DNA of 64,000 nt from Candidatus Paracaedibacteraceae bacterium. Lineage in GTDB: Bacteria > Pseudomonadota > Alphaproteobacteria > Paracaedibacterales > Paracaedibacteraceae. A program made the translations under genes and the position numbers. A model generated the notes under the pieces. That model made no database searches and was not told the DNA's origin. It saw nothing but the letters and a program-made list of their open reading frames with translations. This document shows positions 19,502-26,893 of the stretch, piece by piece (the stretch's first letter is position 1; each line of letters opens with the position of its first letter). The stretch is from the NCBI GenBank assembly GCA_019636035.1, contig JAHBYI010000001.1, positions 613,508 through 677,507 of the forward strand, in the 5' to 3' direction.

Positions 19502-20503
19502 CTATGCTTTCCTCGTTTTCCCTTTTTTATTACTAGAATTTTCTGTTATGAAACGTTCTGAGTAACATACTTTTGCCCTTGTTCGTGCTGAGACTTGTAT
19601 ATCTTCTTGATCACTATCCTCCATATCTGTCCCTGCTAGGCTCCAACTAGGTGGGATGACGGGAAAGGATGATGGAAAAGGTGTCCGGATTTGTTTAGCA
19701 ACAACCAGGCGGGTAGCTTTTTTTTCTTTTGCAAATGCAGGTCTATCAATGCTTGATGGTCCATGCTTAGTATGCATCCCCTTTGAACGATGAATATCCA
19801 CAGGAAGCATGATAACAAATGTCTCGCTATTCAATTGCCCTAGGTGATGCATGTGGCACTGACCTTGTTCGCCGTCACGAGGATCCACCCAAATCGGAGA
19901 TTTGCCCTTGCTTAGGCGGTTTCTATTATCTTGCCGACGGGGTGTGCTTTGGATTTTGCCTTTTATTTTACGCTTAACGGGCGTTATCCCCGGAGCAAAG
20001 AGATGTGTATTTCCTCCTGATTCCGCTTCGACTACCCTGTATACATCTTTAAATGTGCATCCTGTCGGAAAAGATTTTTCAAAGACAGCGGTCTGTTCTT
20101 TTGCTGTTTGTGGTTCGTCTTGAGCGATATTATCCGTCCACAGCTGAAGATGCTGAGCATATAACACAGACCTAGGATCTCGATCAACATATTCCGACTT
20201 TTGACCCATAGGATCGTCAGGGTTGGAATCGTTGTATGAGCATGTTTCTGACGATGAACCGCTTAAAGATCCGGTATCTGAAAGTGTGCCTGAGCTGAGC
20301 CATTCATCATCGTGTAAACCATAGGATGATTCACTACCAAAAGAAACATCTTGATATTCGTCGTAATTTATTGTACTTTGTCTAAAAGTTGCCATACTTT
20401 CTTCAAATGTTTGCGGAGAACTTTCGCTAGATTTTGCGTCAATTCCGCCAAAATTAAAGAAAAAAGATGCAACAAGACATGGATAAGCGACATGCTTAGC
20501 CAT
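19502..20503 (-). CDS. Secreted LHH/HNH-superfamily nuclease candidate (toxin or effector)
   Basis: 333 residues from the ATG at 20503, chosen because GGAGG sits five bases upstream; a longer frame from 20563 has no SD. Residues 1-23 look like a signal peptide (VAYPCLVASFFFNFGG). Residues 25-200 are Ser/Asp/Glu-rich and low in complexity. Residues about 205-266 match the LHH nuclease pattern of the HNH/EndoVII superfamily: MHHLGQ (His219-His220-x-x-Gln223), His238 in IHRS, then MHTKH, SSIDRPAF and a basic end. LHH domains are known as C-terminal toxin domains of polymorphic toxins. No immunity gene is adjacent, favouring a target outside the bacterial cytoplasm, such as the host (inference). 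Ends 9 bp after a tRNA. Confidence 0.65.
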   Translation of the reverse strand: MAKHVAYPCLVASFFFNFGGIDAKSSESSPQTFEESMATFRQSTINYDEYQDVSFGSESSYGLHDDEWLSSGTLSDTGSLSGSSSETCSYNDSNPDDPMGQKSEYVDRDPRSVLYAQHLQLWTDNIAQDEPQTAKEQTAVFEKSFPTGCTFKDVYRVVEAESGGNTHLFAPGITPVKRKIKGKIQSTPRRQDNRNRLSKGKSPIWVDPRDGEQGQCHMHHLGQLNSETFVIMLPVDIHRSKGMHTKHGPSSIDRPAFAKEKKATRLVVAKQIRTPFPSSFPVIPPSWSLAGTDMEDSDQEDIQVSARTRAKVCYSERFITENSSNKKGKTRKA

Positions 20504-20504
20504 T

Positions 20505-20548
20505 ACTGCCTCCATTCTTATATTCCACAACCTTAAAATGGAGGCAGT
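20505..20548 (-). promoter_or_regulatory. mRNA hairpin sequestering the LHH gene's ribosome binding site
   Basis: A perfect 12-bp inverted repeat (ACTGCCTCCATT at 20505-20516 and AATGGAGGCAGT at 20537-20548) with a 20-nt loop ends two bases before the start codon. In the transcript the SD GGAGG is entirely inside the stem, so translation should be off until the hairpin opens. Confidence 0.6.
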
Positions 20549-20713
20549 TTCATCATAAATCAAGCAAGAAATAATAAAAAACGTGTTTTTTTATTATGTG
20601 GGATGGTTTTTCTTGGGAAAAATTAGGTATTTTCAGGGTTTACCGAAAATAAGCTTGACCTTTTAACGGAAACACTTCAAATAAGTAGTATAAGGGTTTA
20701 TTTAGGATTTTGT

Positions 20714-20932
20714 ATGTCTAAGGAAGATTTAATCGAATTTAATGGCACAGTAACTGAACTTTTGCCGAACGCAATGTTCCGTGTCAAACTAGAAAATGAC
20801 CATGTGATTTTGGCGCATACTTCTGGTCGTATGCGTAAAAACCGGATTCGTGTTTTGGTTGGTGATAAGGTTGTTGTTGAAATGACGCCCTATGACTTGA
20901 CCAAAGGTCGTATTATTTTCCGTCAAAAATAA
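20714..20932 (+). CDS. infA: Translation initiation factor IF-1
   Basis: 72 residues, the normal IF-1 length, an OB-fold protein that occupies the ribosomal A site during initiation. Diagnostic stretches: [40 protein letters not shown], and [16 protein letters not shown]. The RNase E/G gene follows after 1 bp. In many alphaproteobacteria a maf gene sits between them; it is missing here. Confidence 0.98.
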   Translation: MSKEDLIEFNGTVTELLPNAMFRVKLENDHVILAHTSGRMRKNRIRVLVGDKVVVEMTPYDLTKGRIIFRQK

Positions 20933-20933
20933 A

Positions 20934-21773
20934 ATGACGTGCATCGCTTTATTAAGCCGCCGAGAAGATACTGTTCGTGCGGCTATTTTGCGTGACGGTA
21001 CCCTTGTTCATTTGGATGGCGATCGGCTGAATCGTCCTTTTAAACTTGGTCAAGTTTATCAGGGCAAGATTTCCCATGTTGAGCGTGGGCAGTACTGGGT
21101 CGATCTCAATTCAGGGATTGGACTTTTGAGTTTTGACAAAAAAATGCCTTCCTTAACCGTTGGCCAATCTATTCCTGTACAGATCAGCAGAGAGCCTTTT
21201 TTTGATATTGGGCAAGGCTGTTTTAAATCTCCTTTATTAACACGTACGGTTCAGCCGAGGCAAAACAGTATCCTTGATATTTTTCCTGCTTTAAACGATG
21301 TTGATGTCCTAAGGATTGATGATGCTGAGCTGATGGCAATGATTAAACCTGATCTTGAGGCGATGTATCCGCAACTTAATCTTGTGTTAAGCCATTCAAA
21401 TGTCTTTGATCAGTATGGTCTTGATGAGGCTTGGGATATGCTTTTTGAGGCCAAAATTGTCCTAGGGTCTCTTAATTTTACGATTGAAGAAACCTCGGCG
21501 TGTACAGTTATTGATGTTAACGGTTCTGGTTCTATCCGCACACTTAATCAACAAGCTGCGCAATTAAGTGCTCAGCAAATAAAATGGTGTTCCTTGAGCG
21601 GGGCTATTATTCTTGAGTTTATTAATCATGCTAAGGAGCAACGACAAGACCTTATTGCCATCATGAAATCAATTTTGCCACCCTGTTATGACATTCATGG
21701 GTTTACAAAGCTTGGTTTCCTTGAGATTGGATGTGCTCGGTTAAGGGCACCTCTGTCCCATCGCTTTATATAG
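20934..21773 (+). CDS. Short RNase E/G-family protein
   Basis: 279 residues with the fold of the RNase E/G catalytic half: an S1-like region (about 35-70: LGQVYQGKISHVERGQYWVD) and the DNase I-like catalytic stretch CTVIDVNGSGSIRTLNQQAA with its metal-binding Asp, followed by IILEFINHAKEQRQDLI. RNase G is normally about 450-490 residues; the first catalytic Asp region and the zinc-link Cys pair are reduced or missing. Short Rng-like proteins next to infA occur in alphaproteobacteria, so it may be active on limited substrates; activity is uncertain. Its TAG stop lies inside repeat copy C. Confidence 0.8.
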   Translation: MTCIALLSRREDTVRAAILRDGTLVHLDGDRLNRPFKLGQVYQGKISHVERGQYWVDLNSGIGLLSFDKKMPSLTVGQSIPVQISREPFFDIGQGCFKSPLLTRTVQPRQNSILDIFPALNDVDVLRIDDAELMAMIKPDLEAMYPQLNLVLSHSNVFDQYGLDEAWDMLFEAKIVLGSLNFTIEETSACTVIDVNGSGSIRTLNQQAAQLSAQQIKWCSLSGAIILEFINHAKEQRQDLIAIMKSILPPCYDIHGFTKLGFLEIGCARLRAPLSHRFI

Positions 21774-21872
21774 TCATCCCCTTTGACTTTTCTACTGCGT
21801 CATTCGTTACTCAGGTACCTATGTACGCTTCGCTCCTCTTTCCGGGTATAAAAAACAACTGGGATAGCTATA
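21769..21872. repeat. Dispersed inverted-repeat element, copy C
   Basis: 104 bp with imperfect terminal inverted repeats TATAGTCATCCC and GGGATAGCTATA (10 of 12 positions pair), core CTACTGCGTCATTCGTTAC and GTACGCTTCGCTCCTC. It supplies the stop codon of the RNase E/G gene, so insertion probably reset that gene's end. Confidence 0.8.
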
Positions 21873-21902
21873 AAAAAAGAGGCCTGACGCCTCTCTTTTT
21901 TT
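21872..21902 (-). terminator. Terminator of the DASS transporter gene
   Basis: AGAGGC/GCCTCT stem with a 5-nt loop, flanked by A and T runs on both sides; may serve the RNase E/G gene on the plus strand as well. Confidence 0.8.
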
Positions 21903-23304
21903 ACCATAGACCAACGGTTTTCCACCAGACGCCACCAATACCGAACCAAATAGCCAGATTGACGACGCTGATCATAAAACCAAGACGCCACCAGGTGCCA
22001 ATGTCGATGTAGCCGGATCCAAAGAAGATAGCCGATGCGCTCGCGCCATAATGCGTCATACTTGAGAATAAGCTCGAGCAGAATCCAAGGGATAGGGCTG
22101 CAACGAGGGGAGGGGCACCAACTGAAACAGCTACAGCCAAGAAGGCAGCATACATAGCACTAACGTGGGATGTATTGCTGGCAAAGAAATAATGGCTATA
22201 GAAATAGATCAAAATTAAAACAGCAAAGGCTTGCATCCAATCCATGCCTGTGACAAGGGTACTGACCATGCTGGAAAACCAAGCCACAACACCATAAATT
22301 TGCAGATACTTAGCCATGGTAACTAAGATGGCAAACCAGATCAATGTATGCCAAGCTTCTTTTTCATTCAGGACATCGTCCCACGTCAAAATTTTTGTCG
22401 CAAGCAGTAAGCAGAGCCCGAGCAAAGCCGTTGTTGTGGCACCAATACCATAGGCCTCGCCAAAAATCCAAAGACTTAGCATGAGGGCAAACACGCCTGT
22501 CATGATCCATTCAGCTGAACTCATGGAACCCATTTCACTGAGTTTTTGTCGGGCTAGTTCCGGTGCATGGCCAAACCGTTTTTGCGTTGGTGGGAAGACC
22601 CAATAGAAAAATAGAGGCAGGAACAGCAAAGCGCATAACCCGGGAACGGAGGCTGCAATGGCCCAATTTCCCCAGGTAATCTCAATGCCTTGTGTTGCGG
22701 CAAAGGACTGGCACATAGGGTTTGCAGCCATGGCCGTTAAGAACATCGCGCTGGTGATCAAGTTGCCGTTATAGGCAATCTTGTGAAGGTATGCGCCAAT
22801 CTTTCGGCGGGTTGACTCGTTGGGATGACTGCCCATGGATTCAGAGATAGCAGAAACGACGGGGTACATAATCCCACCGGCGCGTGCGGCACTGCTTGGG
22901 ATGAAGGGGGCGATAAAGAGTTCTGTTGCGACAATACTGTATCCCATACCAAGGGCACTTTTGCCAAACCATTCAACGAATTTATAAGCGATGCGAATTC
23001 CTAGTTTTGTTTTAATGAATCCCCGTGCAATAAAGAAGACGTAAATGACCAACCAAATGACACTATCACCATAACCGCTTAACGCTTCGGGGTGTAATTT
23101 CATGGTGCCTGTTAAGACGGTAACAGCCAACCCAACCAGGGCAACAGCACCCATCGGAAGTGGTTTAAAAATAAGTCCGGTGATGGTTGCAACAAAGATC
23201 GCAAATAAATGCCAACCTTGTGGATCCATACCTGCGGGGACAGGAGAAAAATAAATCCCCGAACCAACCAAGAGTGGAATTAAAAAGCTCAAAGCCTGAG
23301 TCAT
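21901..23304 (-). CDS. DASS-family dicarboxylate (2-oxoglutarate/malate-type) transporter
   Basis: 467 residues, about 12 TM segments, of the divalent anion:Na+ symporter family, closest by eye to the plastid 2-oxoglutarate/malate translocator type. Marks: FIPSSAARAGGIMYPVVSAI (substrate-binding SxT-like hairpin), KIAYNGNLITSAMFLTAMAA, and FFASNTSHVSAMYAAFLAVA near the second hairpin. SD AAGGGAT. Such a carrier would exchange host dicarboxylates, feeding fumC and acnA encoded in the same window (inference). Transcribed alone, with its own terminator. Confidence 0.88.
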   Translation of the reverse strand: MTQALSFLIPLLVGSGIYFSPVPAGMDPQGWHLFAIFVATITGLIFKPLPMGAVALVGLAVTVLTGTMKLHPEALSGYGDSVIWLVIYVFFIARGFIKTKLGIRIAYKFVEWFGKSALGMGYSIVATELFIAPFIPSSAARAGGIMYPVVSAISESMGSHPNESTRRKIGAYLHKIAYNGNLITSAMFLTAMAANPMCQSFAATQGIEITWGNWAIAASVPGLCALLFLPLFFYWVFPPTQKRFGHAPELARQKLSEMGSMSSAEWIMTGVFALMLSLWIFGEAYGIGATTTALLGLCLLLATKILTWDDVLNEKEAWHTLIWFAILVTMAKYLQIYGVVAWFSSMVSTLVTGMDWMQAFAVLILIYFYSHYFFASNTSHVSAMYAAFLAVAVSVGAPPLVAALSLGFCSSLFSSMTHYGASASAIFFGSGYIDIGTWWRLGFMISVVNLAIWFGIGGVWWKTVGLW

Positions 23305-23495
23305 AACAGATCCCTTATTCTACAATATTACTTTCTACGGATAGCAGAAATGCCAACTTTTTTCTAGGGGATTTGTTTGTTTATAGCGGTTATCGAAATA
23401 AGGAATGATTATAATTCTGACATAACCATGCCTTAGCCTGTCAAAGACAGGAGAGAAAATTCACTTGCACAAAAAGAGGGTGGCAGTAAACTGCC

Positions 23496-24041
23496 CTATT
23501 TCATGCTAAGTGGCGATAAAATCATGAGAATTTGGCGGCCTTCAAGTTTTGGTGTCTGATCAACTTTTGCAATATCAGTGACACTTTCTTTGACGCGATT
23601 GATGACTTCCATGCCAAGTTCTTGGTGGGTAATTTCGCGGCCACGAAAACGGATCGCAACTTTGACTTTATTCCCTTCGCTTAAGAAGCGAACAACAGCT
23701 TTTAATTTAACTTGAAAGTCATTTTCGTCAATAACGGGACGCATTTGAATTTCTTTGACTTCAATGACTTTTTGATTTTTCTTAGCTTCGGCTTTTTTCT
23801 TTTGAAGCTCGTATTTGTACTTGCCATAGTCAAGAACTTTGCAAACGGGTGGTTCTGCATTAGGAGAAACCTCGACAAGGTCTAGTCCGGATTCAGCGGC
23901 AACGCGTAAGGCTTCTTGTCGACTGACAACGCCAATCATTTCACCATCTGCGCCAACAAGGCGAACTTCTCTGGCGGTAATTTCTTGATTAACACGAGGG
24001 CCATCTTTAGGTGCTGGCGCGTTATTATTAAAGCGAGATAT
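23496..24041 (-). CDS. infC: Translation initiation factor IF-3, with a probable AUA start codon
   Basis: IF-3 keeps the 30S subunit free and proofreads initiator tRNA and start codon. The C-terminal domain (VKLKAVVRFLSEGNKVKVAI, then RFRGREITHQELG) and N-terminal domain (RVNQEITAREVRLVGADGEM) are clear. The first ATG in frame (23939) falls after conserved N-terminal sequence, so the real start is upstream. The frame is open back to a TAA; the only well-placed initiation site is AUA at 24041 with GGAG seven bases ahead. This gives 181 residues, the normal length. Rare AUU-like starts are how IF-3 represses its own synthesis in E. coli. rpmI/rplT, the usual neighbours, are absent. Confidence 0.9.
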   Translation of the reverse strand: MSRFNNNAPAPKDGPRVNQEITAREVRLVGADGEMIGVVSRQEALRVAAESGLDLVEVSPNAEPPVCKVLDYGKYKYELQKKKAEAKKNQKVIEVKEIQMRPVIDENDFQVKLKAVVRFLSEGNKVKVAIRFRGREITHQELGMEVINRVKESVTDIAKVDQTPKLEGRQILMILSPLSMK

Positions 24042-24201
24042 GCGACTTCTCCATGCAAAATACCTGAATTATTACATTTTCATCCTACACTAATTTTTTT
24101 GATAGAACTACAGTTTTCACACCACCATGTGAATTTTTAATACTTTTATCTTGCTTTTAAAGCATGTTCACTTGGTGTATTTTAAAGTATGGAGGATTGT
24201 T

Positions 24202-24597
24202 ATGCTGGTTCAATGTCCAAGTTGTAAGCACTTATTTGACTTACCAGAATCAAGTTTTTCTGCATCTAAGTTTAGGTGTAGCTCCTGTAAGGCGGTGTGG
24301 GTTAATGACCACAAATTGGTTGATGATCAACCAAAAGAGCCTAAGACAACCGCTGATTGGATCTTGTTATGGTCTGTTTTGGGGCTATTGGTGGTTGCTT
24401 TATATGCTGATTTTCCTCGGGTTACGCTCTTTTTTAGTAATTTCAAAACAAGTCTGTATCGCGGTAACGCAGATCCGTTTCAACTCAATAAGATTTCTGA
24501 AGATGAAGAAGATCGTCGTCCGCCAAATCGAATCCATCAAGATGAGGTGACCCAGACCTTAAATATGACTGAAGAAACGGATGATCCGCATGCCTAG
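24202..24597 (+). CDS. Zinc-ribbon (MJ0042-type) membrane protein
   Basis: 131 residues starting at 24202, where GGAGG lies six bases upstream. Residues 1-37 are a MJ0042-type zinc finger ([12 protein letters not shown]...[10 protein letters not shown]). A TM helix follows (about 52-70: [19 protein letters not shown]), then an acidic tail. Alphaproteobacteria often have such single-pass zinc-ribbon proteins near ftsE/X; the role is unknown. The last 4 bp overlap fumC tail-to-tail. Confidence 0.75.
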   Translation: MLVQCPSCKHLFDLPESSFSASKFRCSSCKAVWVNDHKLVDDQPKEPKTTADWILLWSVLGLLVVALYADFPRVTLFFSNFKTSLYRGNADPFQLNKISEDEEDRRPPNRIHQDEVTQTLNMTEETDDPHA

Positions 24598-25967
24598 AGC
24601 ATGTTTTCGGGGACAACATATTTAGCAAATTCTGTGCGATCCAAAAGACCCAAAGATTCTGCCGCATCAGCTAAGGTGATATCATCGTGGAGTGCTTTTT
24701 TAGCAACCTTTGCAGCATTATCATAACCGATAATGGGATTCAAAGCTGTGACAAGCATGAGGGACTTATCCACATTTTGTTGTAGCTTTGCTGTGTTTGC
24801 CTGGATACCGACAAGGCAGTGATCAACAAAGCTATCACAGCTATCTGCAAGTAATTGAATAGAGTGTAAAACATTGGTTGCAATCACAGGTTTAAAGACA
24901 TTCAACTCAAAATGGCCTTGGCTCCCTGCGATTGTAACGGTTACGTGATTACCCATGACTTGACTACAGACCATGGTCATGGCCTCGGCTTGGGTGGGAT
25001 TAACCTTTCCTGGCATGATGGATGAGCCAGGCTCATTTTCAGGAAGGCTGATTTCGCCGAGCCCGCAGCGTGGACCGGATCCAAGCCAACGAATATCATT
25101 TGCGATTTTCATACAGGCAGTGGCCAGAACATTAAGTGTTCCTGAAAAATGAACTAACGCATCGTGGCATGCCAGTGCTTCAAATTTGTTGTCAGCAGAT
25201 CTAAAAGGGAGTTTTGTGAAGACTGCAACTTCCTGGGCAAAGGCTTCGGGGAACCCTGTGGGACAATTTATCCCTGTCCCCACAGCAGTACCGCCTTGGG
25301 CAAGGGCATATACGCCGTCCAGGGCTTGTTCAATCCGATTTAATGCGTATTTGATCTGGGTGGCGTATCCTGAAAATTCTTGGCCAAGGGTGACGGGGGT
25401 TGCATCTTGTAAGTGGGTGCGCCCGACTTTAATCAGGGATTGAAATTCTTTGGCTTTATTTTCTAAGGTTTTATGAAGTTTTTTAAGGGCAGGAATTAAA
25501 TGCTGATTTGATTCAACGGCAACCGCAATGTGCATGGCTGTTGGAAATGTATCATTGGACGATTGTCCGTAATTCACGTGGTCGTTGGGGTGAACAGGTT
25601 TTTTGTGACCGATTGGGTGGCCTAAGATTTCACAGGCGCGGTTGGCAATGACTTCGTTGGCGTTCATGTTTGATTGTGTACCGGAACCTGTTTGCCAAAC
25701 AACGAGGGGAAAATGATCGTCCCATTTTCCATCAATAACTTCTTGGGCGGCTTGGATAATTGCCTTGGCTAAGGAGGGATCAAGTTTGCCGAGTTTATCG
25801 TTGGTCGCAGTAGCGCAGCATTTTTGAATACCAAGAGCATGCACAAGACTTAAGGGCATTCGCTGCCCACCAATTTTGAAGTTGTTCCGAGAACGCTCAG
25901 TTTGGGCTCCCCAGTACTTACCGTCTGGAATTTGAATTTCCCCCATGGAATCGGTTTCAGTGCGCAT
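24594..25967 (-). CDS. fumC: Class II fumarate hydratase
   Basis: Converts fumarate to malate in the TCA cycle without an iron-sulfur cluster, which makes it insensitive to NO and superoxide, in keeping with the defence genes next door. 457 residues. Signature [11 protein letters not shown], plus [13 protein letters not shown] and [17 protein letters not shown] of the aspartase/fumarase superfamily and a C-terminal ENML end. GAGG precedes the ATG. Single gene. Confidence 0.97.
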   Translation of the reverse strand: MRTETDSMGEIQIPDGKYWGAQTERSRNNFKIGGQRMPLSLVHALGIQKCCATATNDKLGKLDPSLAKAIIQAAQEVIDGKWDDHFPLVVWQTGSGTQSNMNANEVIANRACEILGHPIGHKKPVHPNDHVNYGQSSNDTFPTAMHIAVAVESNQHLIPALKKLHKTLENKAKEFQSLIKVGRTHLQDATPVTLGQEFSGYATQIKYALNRIEQALDGVYALAQGGTAVGTGINCPTGFPEAFAQEVAVFTKLPFRSADNKFEALACHDALVHFSGTLNVLATACMKIANDIRWLGSGPRCGLGEISLPENEPGSSIMPGKVNPTQAEAMTMVCSQVMGNHVTVTIAGSQGHFELNVFKPVIATNVLHSIQLLADSCDSFVDHCLVGIQANTAKLQQNVDKSLMLVTALNPIIGYDNAAKVAKKALHDDITLADAAESLGLLDRTEFAKYVVPENML

Positions 25968-26086
25968 AATCTATCCCTCATCAATGATTGTACCTTAATT
26001 GTAATGGATTTATGGGCAATGACAAGAGGGCATGACAATAAGTGTGAAGGGATTCGAATCTTTAGCCTATCATTGGTTTTTTAAGC

Positions 26087-26116
26087 TTGACGAAGCTCAA
26101 ATGACATAGGTATCTT
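26087..26116 (+). promoter_or_regulatory. Promoter of the NO-defence operon
   Basis: TTGACG (26087-26092), an 18-bp spacer, TATCTT (26111-26116). The start of transcription would fall inside the NsrR-like operator that follows directly. Confidence 0.55.
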
Positions 26117-26117
26117 A

Positions 26118-26140
26118 AAGTTGTATTTAAAATACATCTT
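26118..26140 (+). promoter_or_regulatory. NsrR-type operator
   Basis: A 23-bp near-perfect palindrome with half-sites AAGTTGTATTT and AAATACATCTT around a central A. It matches the known NsrR consensus (AAGATGYATTT, one base, AAATRCATCTT) at all but one or two positions. It sits just after the -10 box, where binding blocks initiation; NO would damage the NsrR cluster and release it. nsrR itself is the third gene of the cluster. Confidence 0.85.
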
Positions 26141-26215
26141 TTTAGCATGACATCAATGTTAATGATGTTAGAAAAAGATCATGGATTAACCAACAAACAT
26201 ATTCGGTATAAACAA

Positions 26216-26893
26216 ATGAACCTACTTGAACAATCAATCGGAAAAATTGCACGAGACATCCCGGGAGCCACATCCGTATTTCATAAATATGGTTTGGATT
26301 TTTGTTGTGGTGGATCTAAGTCATTGGATGTTATGATTAAAAAAAAGGGAATTGAGGCAGATCCGGTGATCTCTGACTTGCATAAACTAATTGATCTCGG
26401 TGAACTGTCCTCAAGCTGGAATGCGGCCTCAAAGGCTGAATTGGTTGTTCATATCAAGAATCGTTATCATGATATTCACCGTGTGCAATTCCCGGAGCTT
26501 ATCCGCTTATCAGCACGTGTTGAGAAAGTGCATGCTGACCATCCTGCTTGCCCGACCGGGTTGACTGAACATCTGCAGCAAATGCTGGAAGAACTTGAAC
26601 TCCATATGATCGATGAAGAAGAAAATCTGTTTCCTTTGATCTTGGCTGGTGACATTTCTAAAGCTCGCTCTATTGCTGAGAAGTTAGAAGATGAACATGA
26701 AAACCATGGCCGGATGTTGGAGATAGCTGAGAAAATGACGCATGATATCTCTGCACCGGAAGATGCCTGTAATACATGGAATGCACTCTATCTAGGATTA
26801 CGTACAGTTAAACTTGATTTGATGCAGCATATCCATTTAGAAAATAATGTTCTTTTTGATCAGATAAAAACGGAGGTTTCACATAATGTCTGA
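26216..26893 (+). CDS. ytfE: Iron-sulfur cluster repair di-iron protein (RIC/YtfE/ScdA)
   Basis: Repairs Fe-S clusters damaged by NO or peroxide by means of a hemerythrin-like di-iron site. Residues 1-60 are the ScdA N-terminal domain (MNLLEQSIGKIARDIPGATS, then KYGLDFCCGG with the CC pair). The rest is a four-helix hemerythrin domain with iron ligands in NRYHDIHRVQFPEL, HMIDEEENLFPLI, EDEHENHGRML and HIHLENNVLFDQI. The start at 26216 gives 225 residues, as in E. coli YtfE (220); upstream in-frame ATGs at 26147 and 26159 exist, and none has a strong SD. The stop overlaps norB by 8 bp, so the two are coupled. Confidence 0.93.
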   Translation: MNLLEQSIGKIARDIPGATSVFHKYGLDFCCGGSKSLDVMIKKKGIEADPVISDLHKLIDLGELSSSWNAASKAELVVHIKNRYHDIHRVQFPELIRLSARVEKVHADHPACPTGLTEHLQQMLEELELHMIDEEENLFPLILAGDISKARSIAEKLEDEHENHGRMLEIAEKMTHDISAPEDACNTWNALYLGLRTVKLDLMQHIHLENNVLFDQIKTEVSHNV

